A stretch of DNA of 64,000 nucleotides from Betaproteobacteria bacterium Ga0077540 (GTDB lineage: Bacteria > Pseudomonadota > Gammaproteobacteria > Burkholderiales > Methylophilaceae). The notes beneath the pieces are model-generated. The model worked only from the letters and a program-made list of their open reading frames with translations. It had not been told where the DNA came from and ran no database searches. Positions 18,691 to 28,230 of this stretch are shown in pieces (the first letter of the stretch is position 1; every line of letters starts with the position of its first letter). A program made the translations under genes and the position numbers. The stretch is taken from the NCBI GenBank assembly GCA_001464125.1, contig LNEP01000004.1, positions 1-64,000 on the forward strand, read 5' to 3'.

Positions 18691-20484
18691 TTACTTATCT
18701 TCTACGCGTAAAATTGCTAGGAAGGCCTCTTGTGGTATCTCCACATTACCCACCTGCTTCATGCGTTTCTTACCTTCTTTTTGTTTCTCAAGCAGTTTAC
18801 GTTTACGCGTAATATCGCCGCCATAACATTTGGCCAACACATTTTTGCGCATAGCCTTTACGGTTTCACGCGCAATAATATTGGCACCGATGACAGCTTG
18901 AATCGCGACATCAAACATTTGACGCGGAATCAACTCACGCATCTTCGCCGCGACTTCACGTCCGCGGTAAACGCTGTTACTTCTATGCACAATTAAGCTC
19001 AACGCGTCCACGCGCTCACCGTTAACCATAATATCAAGCTTCACCAAATCCGCAGCACGGAACTCTAAAAACTCATAGTCCATCGATGCGTAGCCGCGGG
19101 ATACCGACTTCAGTTTATCAAAGAAATCCAGTACCACTTCATTCAGCGGCATTTCATAGCTCAACATCACTTGCCTACCCATGTATTGCATATTGCGCTG
19201 AATACCGCGCTTGTTGTTACATAGCGTCATCACCGGCCCCACATAATCTTGTGGCATCAACAAATTCACTACAATCATCGGTTCGCGAATCTCTTCAACA
19301 CGTGATGGCTCTGGCAAGCGCGATGGATTCTCAATCTGAACCACCTCGCCTGACTTGAGCAATAACTCGTAGATTACCGTTGGTGCTGTGGTAATCAAAT
19401 CCATATCGTACTCGCGCTCTAAGCGCTCTTGCACGATTTCCATGTGCAGCAAACCCAAGAAGCCGCAACGGAAACCAAACCCTAGCGCCGTAGAGTTTTC
19501 TGGCTCAAACATCAGACTGGAGTCATTCAAGCTTAGCTTTTCCAGTGCAGTTCGTAGCGCTTCAAACTGATTAGACTCCACTGGGTACAAGCCAGCAAAC
19601 ACCTGTGGTTTAACCTCTTTAAACCCTGCCAATGGCTCACTGGCAGGCCTCCCGGCCAAGGTTACAGTGTCACCAACTTTGGCTGCAGCTAGCTCTTTAA
19701 TGCCGGCAATCACAAACCCTACTTCACCAGCTGACAATTGCTGCTTTTGCACAGATTTTGGCGTAAACACGCCAACTTGCTCGCACAAGTACTCAGCACC
19801 AGTCGCCATCAAGCGAATTTTTTCTTTAGGTTTTAGAGCACCATCCACCACTCGTACCAGCATTACCACACCGACGTAATTATCAAACCACGCATCAATG
19901 ACCAGTGCCTTTAGCGGCGCATTCTCATCGCCTTTAGGTGCTGGCACTTTGGCTACCACTGCCTCTAACACATCACGCACACCCTCGCCCGTTTTGGCAG
20001 AACAACGTACCGCATCGGTTGCGTCCACCCCAATCACATCTTCAATTTCTTGAATCACACGGTCAGGGTCAGCCGATGGCAGATCAATCTTGTTCAATAC
20101 AGCCGTTACTTCAACACCCAAATCAATAGCGGTATAACAATTGGCGACACTTTGCGCCTCTACACCTTGGCTAGCATCTACCACCAGTAGCGCGCCCTCA
20201 CATGCGGATAGCGAGCGTGAAACTTCGTAGCTAAAATCCACATGGCCAGGGGTATCGATTAAATTCAAGTGGTACACTTGTCCGTCATTAGCTTTGTATT
20301 GCAAGGCCGCAGTTTGCGCTTTAATGGTAATGCCGCGCTCACGCTCAATATCCATGCTGTCTAGCACTTGCGCTTCCATTTCACGGTCAGCCAAGCCACC
20401 GCACAATTGGATAATACGATCAGCCAATGTGGATTTACCGTGGTCGATGTGAGCAATAATGGAGAAGTTGCGGATATTTTTCAT
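18691..20484 (-). CDS. lepA: Elongation factor 4
   Basis: [23 protein letters not shown]; 597 aa translational GTPase. Confidence 0.97.
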   Translation of the reverse strand: MKNIRNFSIIAHIDHGKSTLADRIIQLCGGLADREMEAQVLDSMDIERERGITIKAQTAALQYKANDGQVYHLNLIDTPGHVDFSYEVSRSLSACEGALLVVDASQGVEAQSVANCYTAIDLGVEVTAVLNKIDLPSADPDRVIQEIEDVIGVDATDAVRCSAKTGEGVRDVLEAVVAKVPAPKGDENAPLKALVIDAWFDNYVGVVMLVRVVDGALKPKEKIRLMATGAEYLCEQVGVFTPKSVQKQQLSAGEVGFVIAGIKELAAAKVGDTVTLAGRPASEPLAGFKEVKPQVFAGLYPVESNQFEALRTALEKLSLNDSSLMFEPENSTALGFGFRCGFLGLLHMEIVQERLEREYDMDLITTAPTVIYELLLKSGEVVQIENPSRLPEPSRVEEIREPMIVVNLLMPQDYVGPVMTLCNNKRGIQRNMQYMGRQVMLSYEMPLNEVVLDFFDKLKSVSRGYASMDYEFLEFRAADLVKLDIMVNGERVDALSLIVHRSNSVYRGREVAAKMRELIPRQMFDVAIQAVIGANIIARETVKAMRKNVLAKCYGGDITRKRKLLEKQKEGKKRMKQVGNVEIPQEAFLAILRVEDK

Positions 20485-20890
20485 TGTCTACTTTAGTGTT
20501 TAAAAACAGGTAAGGCGCATAGCGCGCCTTTTTTAAGTTGCGTGATTTTACTACAAACGCTTGATTAGGTTGTAATTAATTGCATCTTGACCATACATAA
20601 TCTAGTTAAAAACGACAGTAAAAATGGCAGATTAATGTCTGCCAAAACACACTCAACAGTGACACGCCCACTTCTATCTATGTAAAAAGAGACGAATACA
20701 CAACAGAACCAGCTGCTATCAACAATATTCGGTAGGTTTTAGGTGATTCACTACCCCAAGCAAATCATCTGTAGTAAACTGAAAAAGCGTTATAGATGAT
20801 TTAGTAAACGCTGAATCTTCGCGCAAAATATCAAGTGCATTGCACCTGTTTGCAGCCAGCAGGCACAATTTAAAGTGATATCAATTGGTA

Positions 20891-20910
20891 CGTTAAATGA
20901 CGATTTAACG
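20891..20910 (+). promoter_or_regulatory. Inverted repeat abutting the SD of the 959-aa gene
   Basis: CGTTAAAT-gacg-ATTTAACG, directly followed by GAGCAAGG and ATG at 20925. Confidence 0.45.
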
Positions 20911-20924
20911 GAGCAAGGACTCGC

Positions 20925-23804
20925 ATGAATTTATTAACGGTTTACTGCAGAACCAGCAAGGGCGCCAGGGCTTTGTCATTAAAAAACAAAGTGTTGCCGC
21001 CTAGCCACATGCAAGTACTTACCAAAACAGATAGCAAGCAAGATGCTAAATCTGTCATGCTAGCGATTGGTAAACTCACAGAATACCAATACACACAAAT
21101 CCTGATTCAACTGATTAATGATGGCTTCATCATCGCCAAAAGTGATTTTGACGAAACTGCATTTTTTGCATCCAACACCATCCACCCTATGGTGGTGGAA
21201 GAACTCCAGACCAAACAGTTTTTCGACACCAGTTTTGGTAGCGCAATTACCAGATCAGCTAGCTCTAACCCTGTTCCCACACTACCTAAGTCAGACTCAA
21301 AACAAGATGGTAAAGCACGTGCACAGGCGGAGTTAGATGAAGAAGCTGACAATATCGCCCAAGTGCAAGCAGCTATTCAACGCAAGCTAAAACTGGAAGC
21401 AGAAGCAGAGGCGAAAGCCAAGGCAGAAGCACAGGCCAGAGCTGAGGCGGAAGCAAAAGCCAGAGCTGAGGCGGAAGCAAAAGCCAGAGCTGAGGCAGAA
21501 GCAAAAGCCAGAGCAGAAGCAGAAGCAAAAGCCAGAGCAGAAGCGGAGGCGAAAGCCAAGGCAGAAGCGGAAGCACAGGCCAGAGCAGAAGCGGAGGCGA
21601 AAGCCAAGGCAGAAGCGGAAGCACAGGCCAGAGCAGAAGCAGAGGCGAAAGCCAAGGCAGAAGCACAGGCCAGAGCTGAGGCAGAAGCGGAAGCAAAAGC
21701 CAAGGCAGAGGCGGAAGCAAAAGCTAGAGCAGAAGCGGAAGCACAGGCCAGAGCAGAAGCAGAGGCGAAAGCCAAGGCAGAAGCGGAAGCAAAAGCCAAG
21801 GCAGAGGCGGAGGCAAAAGCCAAGGCGGAAGCTGAGGCAAAAGCCAAGGCAGAGGCAAAAGCTAGAGCAGAAGCTGAGGCGAAAGCCAAAGCAGAAGCGG
21901 AGGCGGAAGCTGAGGCGAAAGCCAAGGCGGAAGCGGAAGCAAAAGCCAAGGCAGAAGCAAAAGCTAGAGCAGAAGCTGAGGCGAAAGCCAAGGCAGAAGC
22001 GGAAGCGGAAGCCAAGGCAGAGGCAGAGGCGAAAGCCAAGGCAGAGGCGGAGGCGAAAGCCAAAGCAGAAGCGGAAGCACAGGCCAGAGCAGAAGCGGAA
22101 GCACAGGCCAGAGCAGAAGCGGAAGCGAAAGCCAAGGCAGAAGCACAAGCTAGAGCAGAAGCGGAAGCGAAAGCCAAGGCAGAAGCGGAAGCACAAGCTA
22201 GAGCAGAAGCGGAAGCGAAAGCCAAGGCAGAGGCAGAGGCGAAAGCCAAGGCAGAGGCAGAGGCGAAAGCCAAGGCAGAAGCGGAGGCGAAAGCCAAGGC
22301 AGAGGCTGAGTCAGAAATCGCTGCCATTTTAGCCAAACATCAACACAAACCTGCAACACAAACCAAACCCTATATCGATATTGATGAAGGGGCATTTGGC
22401 GATACTTTTTCGGCAATTGATGAAGATGATGACCGTTGGCATCCATCTGATCATCAGACAGAAGAAGATGAATCCACGACCAATATTTTTAAAAACATCG
22501 CTGCAAGTATTCAAGAAAAAAGCAAGGCATCAAGCACTAGAAGTCGCTTTTCGATACTAAAAGCAGTTGGTTTAATCTTGCATTATTTGGTCACATTCGT
22601 TACACGCTTACTAGGCCCACTTGTGCTCGCACTTGTAGGTTTAATCATTGTGATGGCGCTGCTTAGCCACCTGACAATTGTGATGAGTCCATTCGTTGAA
22701 CGTGCTGAGACATTTGCTAGCAACAACATTGGTGAACGCATCAAAATCCACAAAATGCATACATCGCTGCTACCTGTGCCACGACTGGTGTTAGATCATG
22801 TGGATGTAGGCAATACATCTGATATACAAATTAAATCCGTGAGTGTTGCGCTCACATGGAGCACCTTATTCACCGAACCTACACCAATTAATCAAATAGA
22901 ATTAGCCAGCATGTCTGTCACCCCATCGCAAATCAAAAGGATGGCAGGTTGGTTCAGTCATATGCAGACGCAATCAGAGGTGCAAGTATCAAATCTTGTA
23001 TTGCGTGATATTACAATCCAACTGAGTAAAACCAAACTGCCTCCATTTCAGGCGGCAATCTCGCTTAACCCAGCTGGAAAGGTTGCGTCTGCAACTATCT
23101 CGCTGGCAGATCAAGATGTGAGTGCCTCGCTTACACCATATGGTGATCATTATAAATGCTCGCTACAAGCGAAAAAGTTTACACTCCCTATTGGTGCGCC
23201 CGTTATGCTACAAGCGCTCAAAGCTGAAGGAGAGATAGATGCAGATACACTCCATATTCAGCATATAGAAGCCAATCTATATGGTGGAAATATGGAAGGC
23301 AATGCTTCATTCGCTTGGACTAATGATTGGCAATTTGCTGGCAAATTGAATATTAAAGATACTAGCTTAGAGGGTTTGGTGCCTAGCTTCAGTACGATAC
23401 AAGCCAAAGGAGACTTAACCACCGAGATTGATTTTTCATCGAATGCGCAGGAGATTGAGTCCATTTTTGACAAACCTACACTTAAAGCGAGATTTAACAT
23501 TGATAAAGGTGAGGTTGGCTGGATTGATATTATTCGCGCGATTCAAGTAGCTAAAAAGAATATGGCCATCAATGGCAGTACCAATTTTGATCAGTTGATC
23601 GGTCAATTATCTGTCAACAATGGTCGATACACTTATGAACAACTGACGCTTAAGTCAGGCAATATGCGAGCTTCCGGCGCATTTTCTATTCTAGAGAACC
23701 AACAACTCAAAGGTAGCATACGTGTTAACCTCAACACCCCCTCACGCAAGGTCAAATCGACATTACAGCTTTCGGGTTCCACCACACATCCACAGACCAA
23801 GTAA
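20925..23804 (+). CDS. Repeat-rich membrane protein: N-terminal domain, long A/E/K/R/Q repeat, TM, AsmA-like C-terminal domain
   Basis: 959-aa single ORF; TM segment [26 protein letters not shown]-terminal [30 protein letters not shown]...[28 protein letters not shown] resembles AsmA family. Confidence 0.8.
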   Translation: MNLLTVYCRTSKGARALSLKNKVLPPSHMQVLTKTDSKQDAKSVMLAIGKLTEYQYTQILIQLINDGFIIAKSDFDETAFFASNTIHPMVVEELQTKQFFDTSFGSAITRSASSNPVPTLPKSDSKQDGKARAQAELDEEADNIAQVQAAIQRKLKLEAEAEAKAKAEAQARAEAEAKARAEAEAKARAEAEAKARAEAEAKARAEAEAKAKAEAEAQARAEAEAKAKAEAEAQARAEAEAKAKAEAQARAEAEAEAKAKAEAEAKARAEAEAQARAEAEAKAKAEAEAKAKAEAEAKAKAEAEAKAKAEAKARAEAEAKAKAEAEAEAEAKAKAEAEAKAKAEAKARAEAEAKAKAEAEAEAKAEAEAKAKAEAEAKAKAEAEAQARAEAEAQARAEAEAKAKAEAQARAEAEAKAKAEAEAQARAEAEAKAKAEAEAKAKAEAEAKAKAEAEAKAKAEAESEIAAILAKHQHKPATQTKPYIDIDEGAFGDTFSAIDEDDDRWHPSDHQTEEDESTTNIFKNIAASIQEKSKASSTRSRFSILKAVGLILHYLVTFVTRLLGPLVLALVGLIIVMALLSHLTIVMSPFVERAETFASNNIGERIKIHKMHTSLLPVPRLVLDHVDVGNTSDIQIKSVSVALTWSTLFTEPTPINQIELASMSVTPSQIKRMAGWFSHMQTQSEVQVSNLVLRDITIQLSKTKLPPFQAAISLNPAGKVASATISLADQDVSASLTPYGDHYKCSLQAKKFTLPIGAPVMLQALKAEGEIDADTLHIQHIEANLYGGNMEGNASFAWTNDWQFAGKLNIKDTSLEGLVPSFSTIQAKGDLTTEIDFSSNAQEIESIFDKPTLKARFNIDKGEVGWIDIIRAIQVAKKNMAINGSTNFDQLIGQLSVNNGRYTYEQLTLKSGNMRASGAFSILENQQLKGSIRVNLNTPSRKVKSTLQLSGSTTHPQTK
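21399..22310 (+). repeat. In-frame tandem repeat (mostly 24-nt, interspersed 18-nt and longer units)
   Basis: About 38 units of AEAEAKAK / AEAEAKAR / AEAEAQAR and shorter AEAQAR / AEAKAR; 912 nt = 304 codons with near-identical DNA units. Confidence 0.95.
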
Positions 23805-23821
23805 TGAATAGCCGTTTACAT

Positions 23822-23856
23822 AAAAAAAGCCGCTTGTACGATACAAGCGGCTTTTG
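23822..23856. terminator. Bidirectional terminator between converging genes
   Basis: aaaaaaagccgcttgta-cga-tacaagcggctttt. Confidence 0.8.
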
Positions 23857-23923
23857 TTTGTGGCCAAATAATAGATATGCTATTTGACTTTAGTTGTTGT
23901 GTAGCAAATTAATTATGCATGGG

Positions 23924-25345
23924 CTATTTATTAACTTTAATTGGCACATACAAAGTATTTTCTCCACGCAATACTAGTATTGCTACCGTTTTTCCAGCAG
24001 GCACCGCATTAATTTGCTTATTAAACAGATCAACACTTTGACTCTCGCTGTTATTTAAACCTAGCACCACATCTCCACGACGAATACCCGCTTGCGCCGC
24101 TACACCTGTGCTCTCAATGACAAGCAGCCCATTTTTACCATTCAGCTTTTTCTTTTGTTGCGGGGTCAGCTCCTTTAAGGTGAGACCTATTTTATTTGCT
24201 TCAGCTTTGGGTGCCGTTTTGCTTGGTGCTGCTACTTCAGAAGGGTCAGTTGGCATTTCACCCACGCCAACATTCACTGTTTTAACTGCACCCTTACGCA
24301 TAATTTCGACTGGCACTAATTTACCTGGCTTGGCACTTCCAACCACACGTGGCAAATCACTAGACACCACAATCTGCTTACCATCGAATTTGGTAATCAC
24401 ATCACCAGCCTCTAAACCACCTTTGTCCGCTGGCCCATTTTTCTCCACACCTGCGACAAGCGCCCCGTTGGTATTTTTCATACCAAACGACTCAGCTAGC
24501 TCTTTGGTAAGCTCTTGAATAGCAATGCCTAACCAGCCGCGAGTTATTTTTCCAGTGGATTTTAATTGATTGGAAATATCTATCGCCACATCAATTGGAA
24601 TGCTAAACGACAAGCCCATTGAACCACCGCTACGACTGTAGATTTGCGAGTTAATCCCCACCACTTCACCACGTAAATTAAACAAAGGACCACCTGAGTT
24701 ACCTGGGTTGATGGCCACGTCAGTTTGAATAAATGGTACAAAGTTCTCTTGTGGTAAAGCACGGCCCTTAGCACTCACTATGCCTGCTGTCATTGTGTTT
24801 TCCAAACCAAACGGAGAACCAATCGCCGCCACCCACTCCCCTACTTTTAAAGTGTTCGGATCACCGACAGTCACTTTTGGCAGATTAGTTGCTTCGATTT
24901 TAATCAAAGCCACATCGGTACGCTTGTCTGCACCAATAATTTTAGCTTTGAACTCACGCTTATCAGATAGCTTGACCAACACTTCATCAGCTTCGTTTAT
25001 CACATGCGCATTGGTTAAAATATAACCGTCCTGACTAATGATAAAACCAGAACCCAAAGATTGCGTTTTGTACTCTTGCCCACCTTGCCCAGGCACTTGT
25101 CCTGGAGGCATGCCCGGGATGCCAAAGCGCTTGAAAAATTCTTGTAAATTTTCGTCATCTGGCATACCCGGAAAAGGTGACATGCCATTGTTCTGCGCAA
25201 CAGAAGTAATACTAATATTAACGACTGCAGGCCCTTGTTTTTCAGCCAACTCTGTAAAATCTGGTAAATCTTTTGCATAGGCATGCATAGTATTGATTGA
25301 CATTGCAATCAACAAAAACGTACTAGAAATCCATTTTTTCAACAT
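23924..25345 (-). CDS. DegQ/MucD-type periplasmic serine protease (trypsin + 2 PDZ)
   Basis: ILTNAHVINEADEV; TDVAINPGNSGGPLFNLRGEVVGINSQI; PDZ segments. Confidence 0.95.
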   Translation of the reverse strand: MLKKWISSTFLLIAMSINTMHAYAKDLPDFTELAEKQGPAVVNISITSVAQNNGMSPFPGMPDDENLQEFFKRFGIPGMPPGQVPGQGGQEYKTQSLGSGFIISQDGYILTNAHVINEADEVLVKLSDKREFKAKIIGADKRTDVALIKIEATNLPKVTVGDPNTLKVGEWVAAIGSPFGLENTMTAGIVSAKGRALPQENFVPFIQTDVAINPGNSGGPLFNLRGEVVGINSQIYSRSGGSMGLSFSIPIDVAIDISNQLKSTGKITRGWLGIAIQELTKELAESFGMKNTNGALVAGVEKNGPADKGGLEAGDVITKFDGKQIVVSSDLPRVVGSAKPGKLVPVEIMRKGAVKTVNVGVGEMPTDPSEVAAPSKTAPKAEANKIGLTLKELTPQQKKKLNGKNGLLVIESTGVAAQAGIRRGDVVLGLNNSESQSVDLFNKQINAVPAGKTVAILVLRGENTLYVPIKVNK

Positions 25346-25380
25346 CTAAATTTCCTTCTACTTATCCTCAAAGGTTAACG

Positions 25381-25863
25381 TTAATTGGCAAATGTTATTG
25401 TCCTATCATCACTTGCCAATCTTAAAATGATAGGTTGTTGCATTACAAAGTATTGATTAGAGGCAGTAAAGCCCTTGACCCACAGCAGCCCAACAATCAA
25501 ACCGGCCAGTGCTGCCAGCATCACCACTCCGTTTGAATCATTGACTTGCATAGTTAATATGGAGGCAATAAGCATGGTTACAAGCGGCAATATGTATAAC
25601 AGCAACGCACTCCATAACAGCGCTTGCTCATTGATACCGACGATGACGCTTTGCCCAACAGAGGCGTTGATATTGTTATTTGCTTTAAAAGCAGTAGAAC
25701 GATGGGCAAATAATTTGCCCCAAATAGAATTGCCGCAGCCACGTGTTTGTCCACACAAACCACAAGCTGTTTTACGCTCAATTTCTAATACAGCAATATT
25801 AGATGCATCTGGGTTACTCTCGTTAGCTTCCAGAGATAGGATTACTGCGCGCTCTTCAATCAT
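25381..25863 (-). CDS. rseC: Sigma-E regulatory protein RseC/MucC
   Basis: CGLCGQTRGCG Cys motif, two TM segments; position in the rpoE cluster. Confidence 0.85.
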   Translation of the reverse strand: MIEERAVILSLEANESNPDASNIAVLEIERKTACGLCGQTRGCGNSIWGKLFAHRSTAFKANNNINASVGQSVIVGINEQALLWSALLLYILPLVTMLIASILTMQVNDSNGVVMLAALAGLIVGLLWVKGFTASNQYFVMQQPIILRLASDDRTITFAN

Positions 25864-25880
25864 GATGTGCTAGGAGGGAA

Positions 25881-26852
25881 TTATTTGTTTGCTGTGGTTT
25901 GCGTTTGCTTACTAAAGCTGACTGCTTTGGCGATTTGTTGGACAGTTTGTGCAGGCACTTCACCCACTACGATGACTTGATAGCCCTCAACTACGTTTGC
26001 ACAAATATTGGTAGAACCCAGTACTTTGTGCCCCATTTTTGGACGGTCACCTTTTTTTATAGGCTCAATAAACATAGAGACTGAAGCAATGCCATCCGAA
26101 AAAATCACTTGATTTACCACTGTGGACTTACCGGGCACAATGTGTTCAATGTGATCAATTTTACGGTAGCCAGGTGGTAGGTTAGCAACCACCCAATTAG
26201 TAGTTACATGATTGACCGTTGTTTCTTCTTCCATCACATATTGCTTAGTCAAATCAATTTTTGGTTGAAACCAATTGAGATCATGTGTATTCAACATACT
26301 TAGCTGCGTGAACCCAATTTGTTCTAGCACTTGCCCCTGACGGTCCATCAAAGACATCTTCACTAGCAGACCAAACTCCACATCTGACCAAACTTTAATA
26401 AAATAACGATAACCATCGTTTGGTACCAAATCTATGATTTGCGCATCTCTGCCCGCGATTCGCTCCACCATGCCTAATTTCGCTGTGTAACTATTTTTAA
26501 GTACGTCTAAATTAGTTGGCAACATGGCAGGAAACAAGTTTTGACCGCGACGCTTTTCAATCACCACTTTGTTATTTTTGGCATTAAAGATAACAATGTC
26601 ACTGCCTTCACTAAACACTTCACGTGGTTGACCATCCAACACCACATTACGTGTCAGTTCTCGGCCAGCATTATTCATGTGGGTAATTTGTACGGAGCGG
26701 GCTTGGTTGCCATTCTGGTAGACAAACACACCTTGGTAATTCAACTCTCTAGCCGCAAAAGCAGTTTTCTGCAAAGCGAGCCATGGGTCATCTAGCGCTT
26801 GAACATTAAGACTTGCACCAATAAAGGCACAAGCCAACATCCACCTAAACAT
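25881..26852 (-). CDS. rseB: Sigma-E regulatory protein RseB/MucB
   Basis: AARELNYQGVFVYQNGNQARSVQITHM; signal peptide; position. Confidence 0.92.
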   Translation of the reverse strand: MFRWMLACAFIGASLNVQALDDPWLALQKTAFAARELNYQGVFVYQNGNQARSVQITHMNNAGRELTRNVVLDGQPREVFSEGSDIVIFNAKNNKVVIEKRRGQNLFPAMLPTNLDVLKNSYTAKLGMVERIAGRDAQIIDLVPNDGYRYFIKVWSDVEFGLLVKMSLMDRQGQVLEQIGFTQLSMLNTHDLNWFQPKIDLTKQYVMEEETTVNHVTTNWVVANLPPGYRKIDHIEHIVPGKSTVVNQVIFSDGIASVSMFIEPIKKGDRPKMGHKVLGSTNICANVVEGYQVIVVGEVPAQTVQQIAKAVSFSKQTQTTANK

Positions 26853-26854
26853 TA

Positions 26855-27331
26855 TTAGCGTTGCTCCGTGTATGAAACGTTTTGAATATAGTACGCAGCA
26901 CCATTAGGAGCATAAGTCTGATGGGCTGTTAAATATTCGCTAGGTAGGTTTTCTGCAATCTCTACAGGGCTCAACAAATTTTGCTCAGATTTCTGCTGCT
27001 GTAAGAGCATTAAGCCTACAAACATAACCGCTGTAACCGATGCTGCAACCGACCAGAAAGCGGTTTTTTTGAATAATGACTGTTTCAACTTGGCTTCTGT
27101 GGCCTGAGCTGCAGCTGGCGCTAGCACTGTAGGCTCGTTATCAATTGCATCCATGATACGACTGGTCATATCACAATGAAATGCATGCTCGCCACGCATC
27201 ACATCACCAATCATATGATAAGCATTCCAAGCACGTCTTAGTTCACCGTCAGATTTAGCCACAATCAATAGATGGTCTGCGTTACTGGTGTTAAATTCAC
27301 CATCCATCAAGGCGGATAATTGTTCTTTCAT
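26855..27331 (-). CDS. rseA: Anti-sigma-E factor RseA
   Basis: MKEQLSALMDGEFNTSNADHLL...LRRAWNAYHMIGDVMRG; single TM. Confidence 0.92.
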   Translation of the reverse strand: MKEQLSALMDGEFNTSNADHLLIVAKSDGELRRAWNAYHMIGDVMRGEHAFHCDMTSRIMDAIDNEPTVLAPAAAQATEAKLKQSLFKKTAFWSVAASVTAVMFVGLMLLQQQKSEQNLLSPVEIAENLPSEYLTAHQTYAPNGAAYYIQNVSYTEQR

Positions 27332-27388
27332 ACTAACCCCGTAGTTCTATCTTTATGTTTTATGTTCAACAAAATGAATAACTGAGCA

Positions 27389-28129
27389 TTACCAGCGCTT
27401 ATGTTCCGGTGTGTCTAACAATGGACGCAGTTTAGCCGCAATGGTCTCACGCGCTCTAAAGATGCGTGAACGCACTGTGCCAATAGGACACTGCATAATC
27501 ACAGCAATATCTTCGTAGCTTAATCCTTCGAGTTCACGCAAAGTAATTGCTGTACGCAACTCGTCAGGTAGATTGGCAATGGTGTCATTCACTGTTTGCG
27601 CAATCTCTTTGGTCATCATCGCCGTTTCGGGCGTATCCATGGTGCGCATTTCAATGCCTTGGTCAAAATTCTCTACATCTTCAATTTCAACCTCTTGCAT
27701 TACCTGTGGCTTACGCCCCATCGACACCAAGTAATTTTTAGCAGTATTAATGCCAATACGATACAACCATGTGTAAAAGGCACTGTCACCCCTAAAGTTG
27801 TGCAGCGCTCTGTATGCTTTGATAAAAGACTCTTGCACAACGTCTTCCACCTCAGCTTGATCACGAATCATACGTGACAGCAAACGACCTAATTTACGAT
27901 GATACTTATCCACTAACAACCCAAAGGCTTTTTTGTCGCCTTGCTGTGCTCGTGTCACCAATACTTGGTCAAGTTCTCGATTTTCAGCGCTCAAATTTTG
28001 CACTGGCTTTTCCGCCATAGCGGCGTCGCTCCCGTTTGCAGTTTTTTTATAGCCAGTAGTATACGCCTTCGTAGTGCTTTCTACGAAGCCTGATCGGGTT
28101 AACTCTTCAATTTTACCTGTTTGTAACAT
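27389..28129 (-). CDS. rpoE: RNA polymerase sigma factor RpoE (ECF, with possible N-terminal extension)
   Basis: DVVQESFIKAYRALHNFRGDSAFYTWLYRIGINTAKNYLV; LRELEGLSYEDIAVIMQCPIGTVRSRIFRARE. Alternative start MAEKPVQ at 28018. Confidence 0.94.
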   Translation of the reverse strand: MLQTGKIEELTRSGFVESTTKAYTTGYKKTANGSDAAMAEKPVQNLSAENRELDQVLVTRAQQGDKKAFGLLVDKYHRKLGRLLSRMIRDQAEVEDVVQESFIKAYRALHNFRGDSAFYTWLYRIGINTAKNYLVSMGRKPQVMQEVEIEDVENFDQGIEMRTMDTPETAMMTKEIAQTVNDTIANLPDELRTAITLRELEGLSYEDIAVIMQCPIGTVRSRIFRARETIAAKLRPLLDTPEHKRW

Positions 28130-28230
28130 TTTCTCTTCCCCTATCTAATTTATGCATGATGTATCACGCATTGCTAGCTCTTCTATACAGACACAGTTAA
28201 ACTTCTAATAGTTCATAAAAGTTAGCAAGT

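Noticed and set aside
20512-20530. Hairpin aaggcgc-atagc-gcgcctt followed by TTTT just upstream of lepA
   Set aside because: Terminator orientation is + strand with no + strand gene ending there; may be leader structure but evidence is too weak.
21399-22310. Regular short repeat array as a CRISPR
   Set aside because: Units are 18-24 nt with no unique spacers, stay in frame within a coding ORF, and no cas genes are nearby.
21377-22336. Long minus-strand ORF (319 aa, ALAFASAS repeats) and other antisense ORFs within 21373-22446
   Set aside because: By-product of the codon-periodic repeat on the + strand, which lacks stop triplets in several frames; no SD and pure low complexity.
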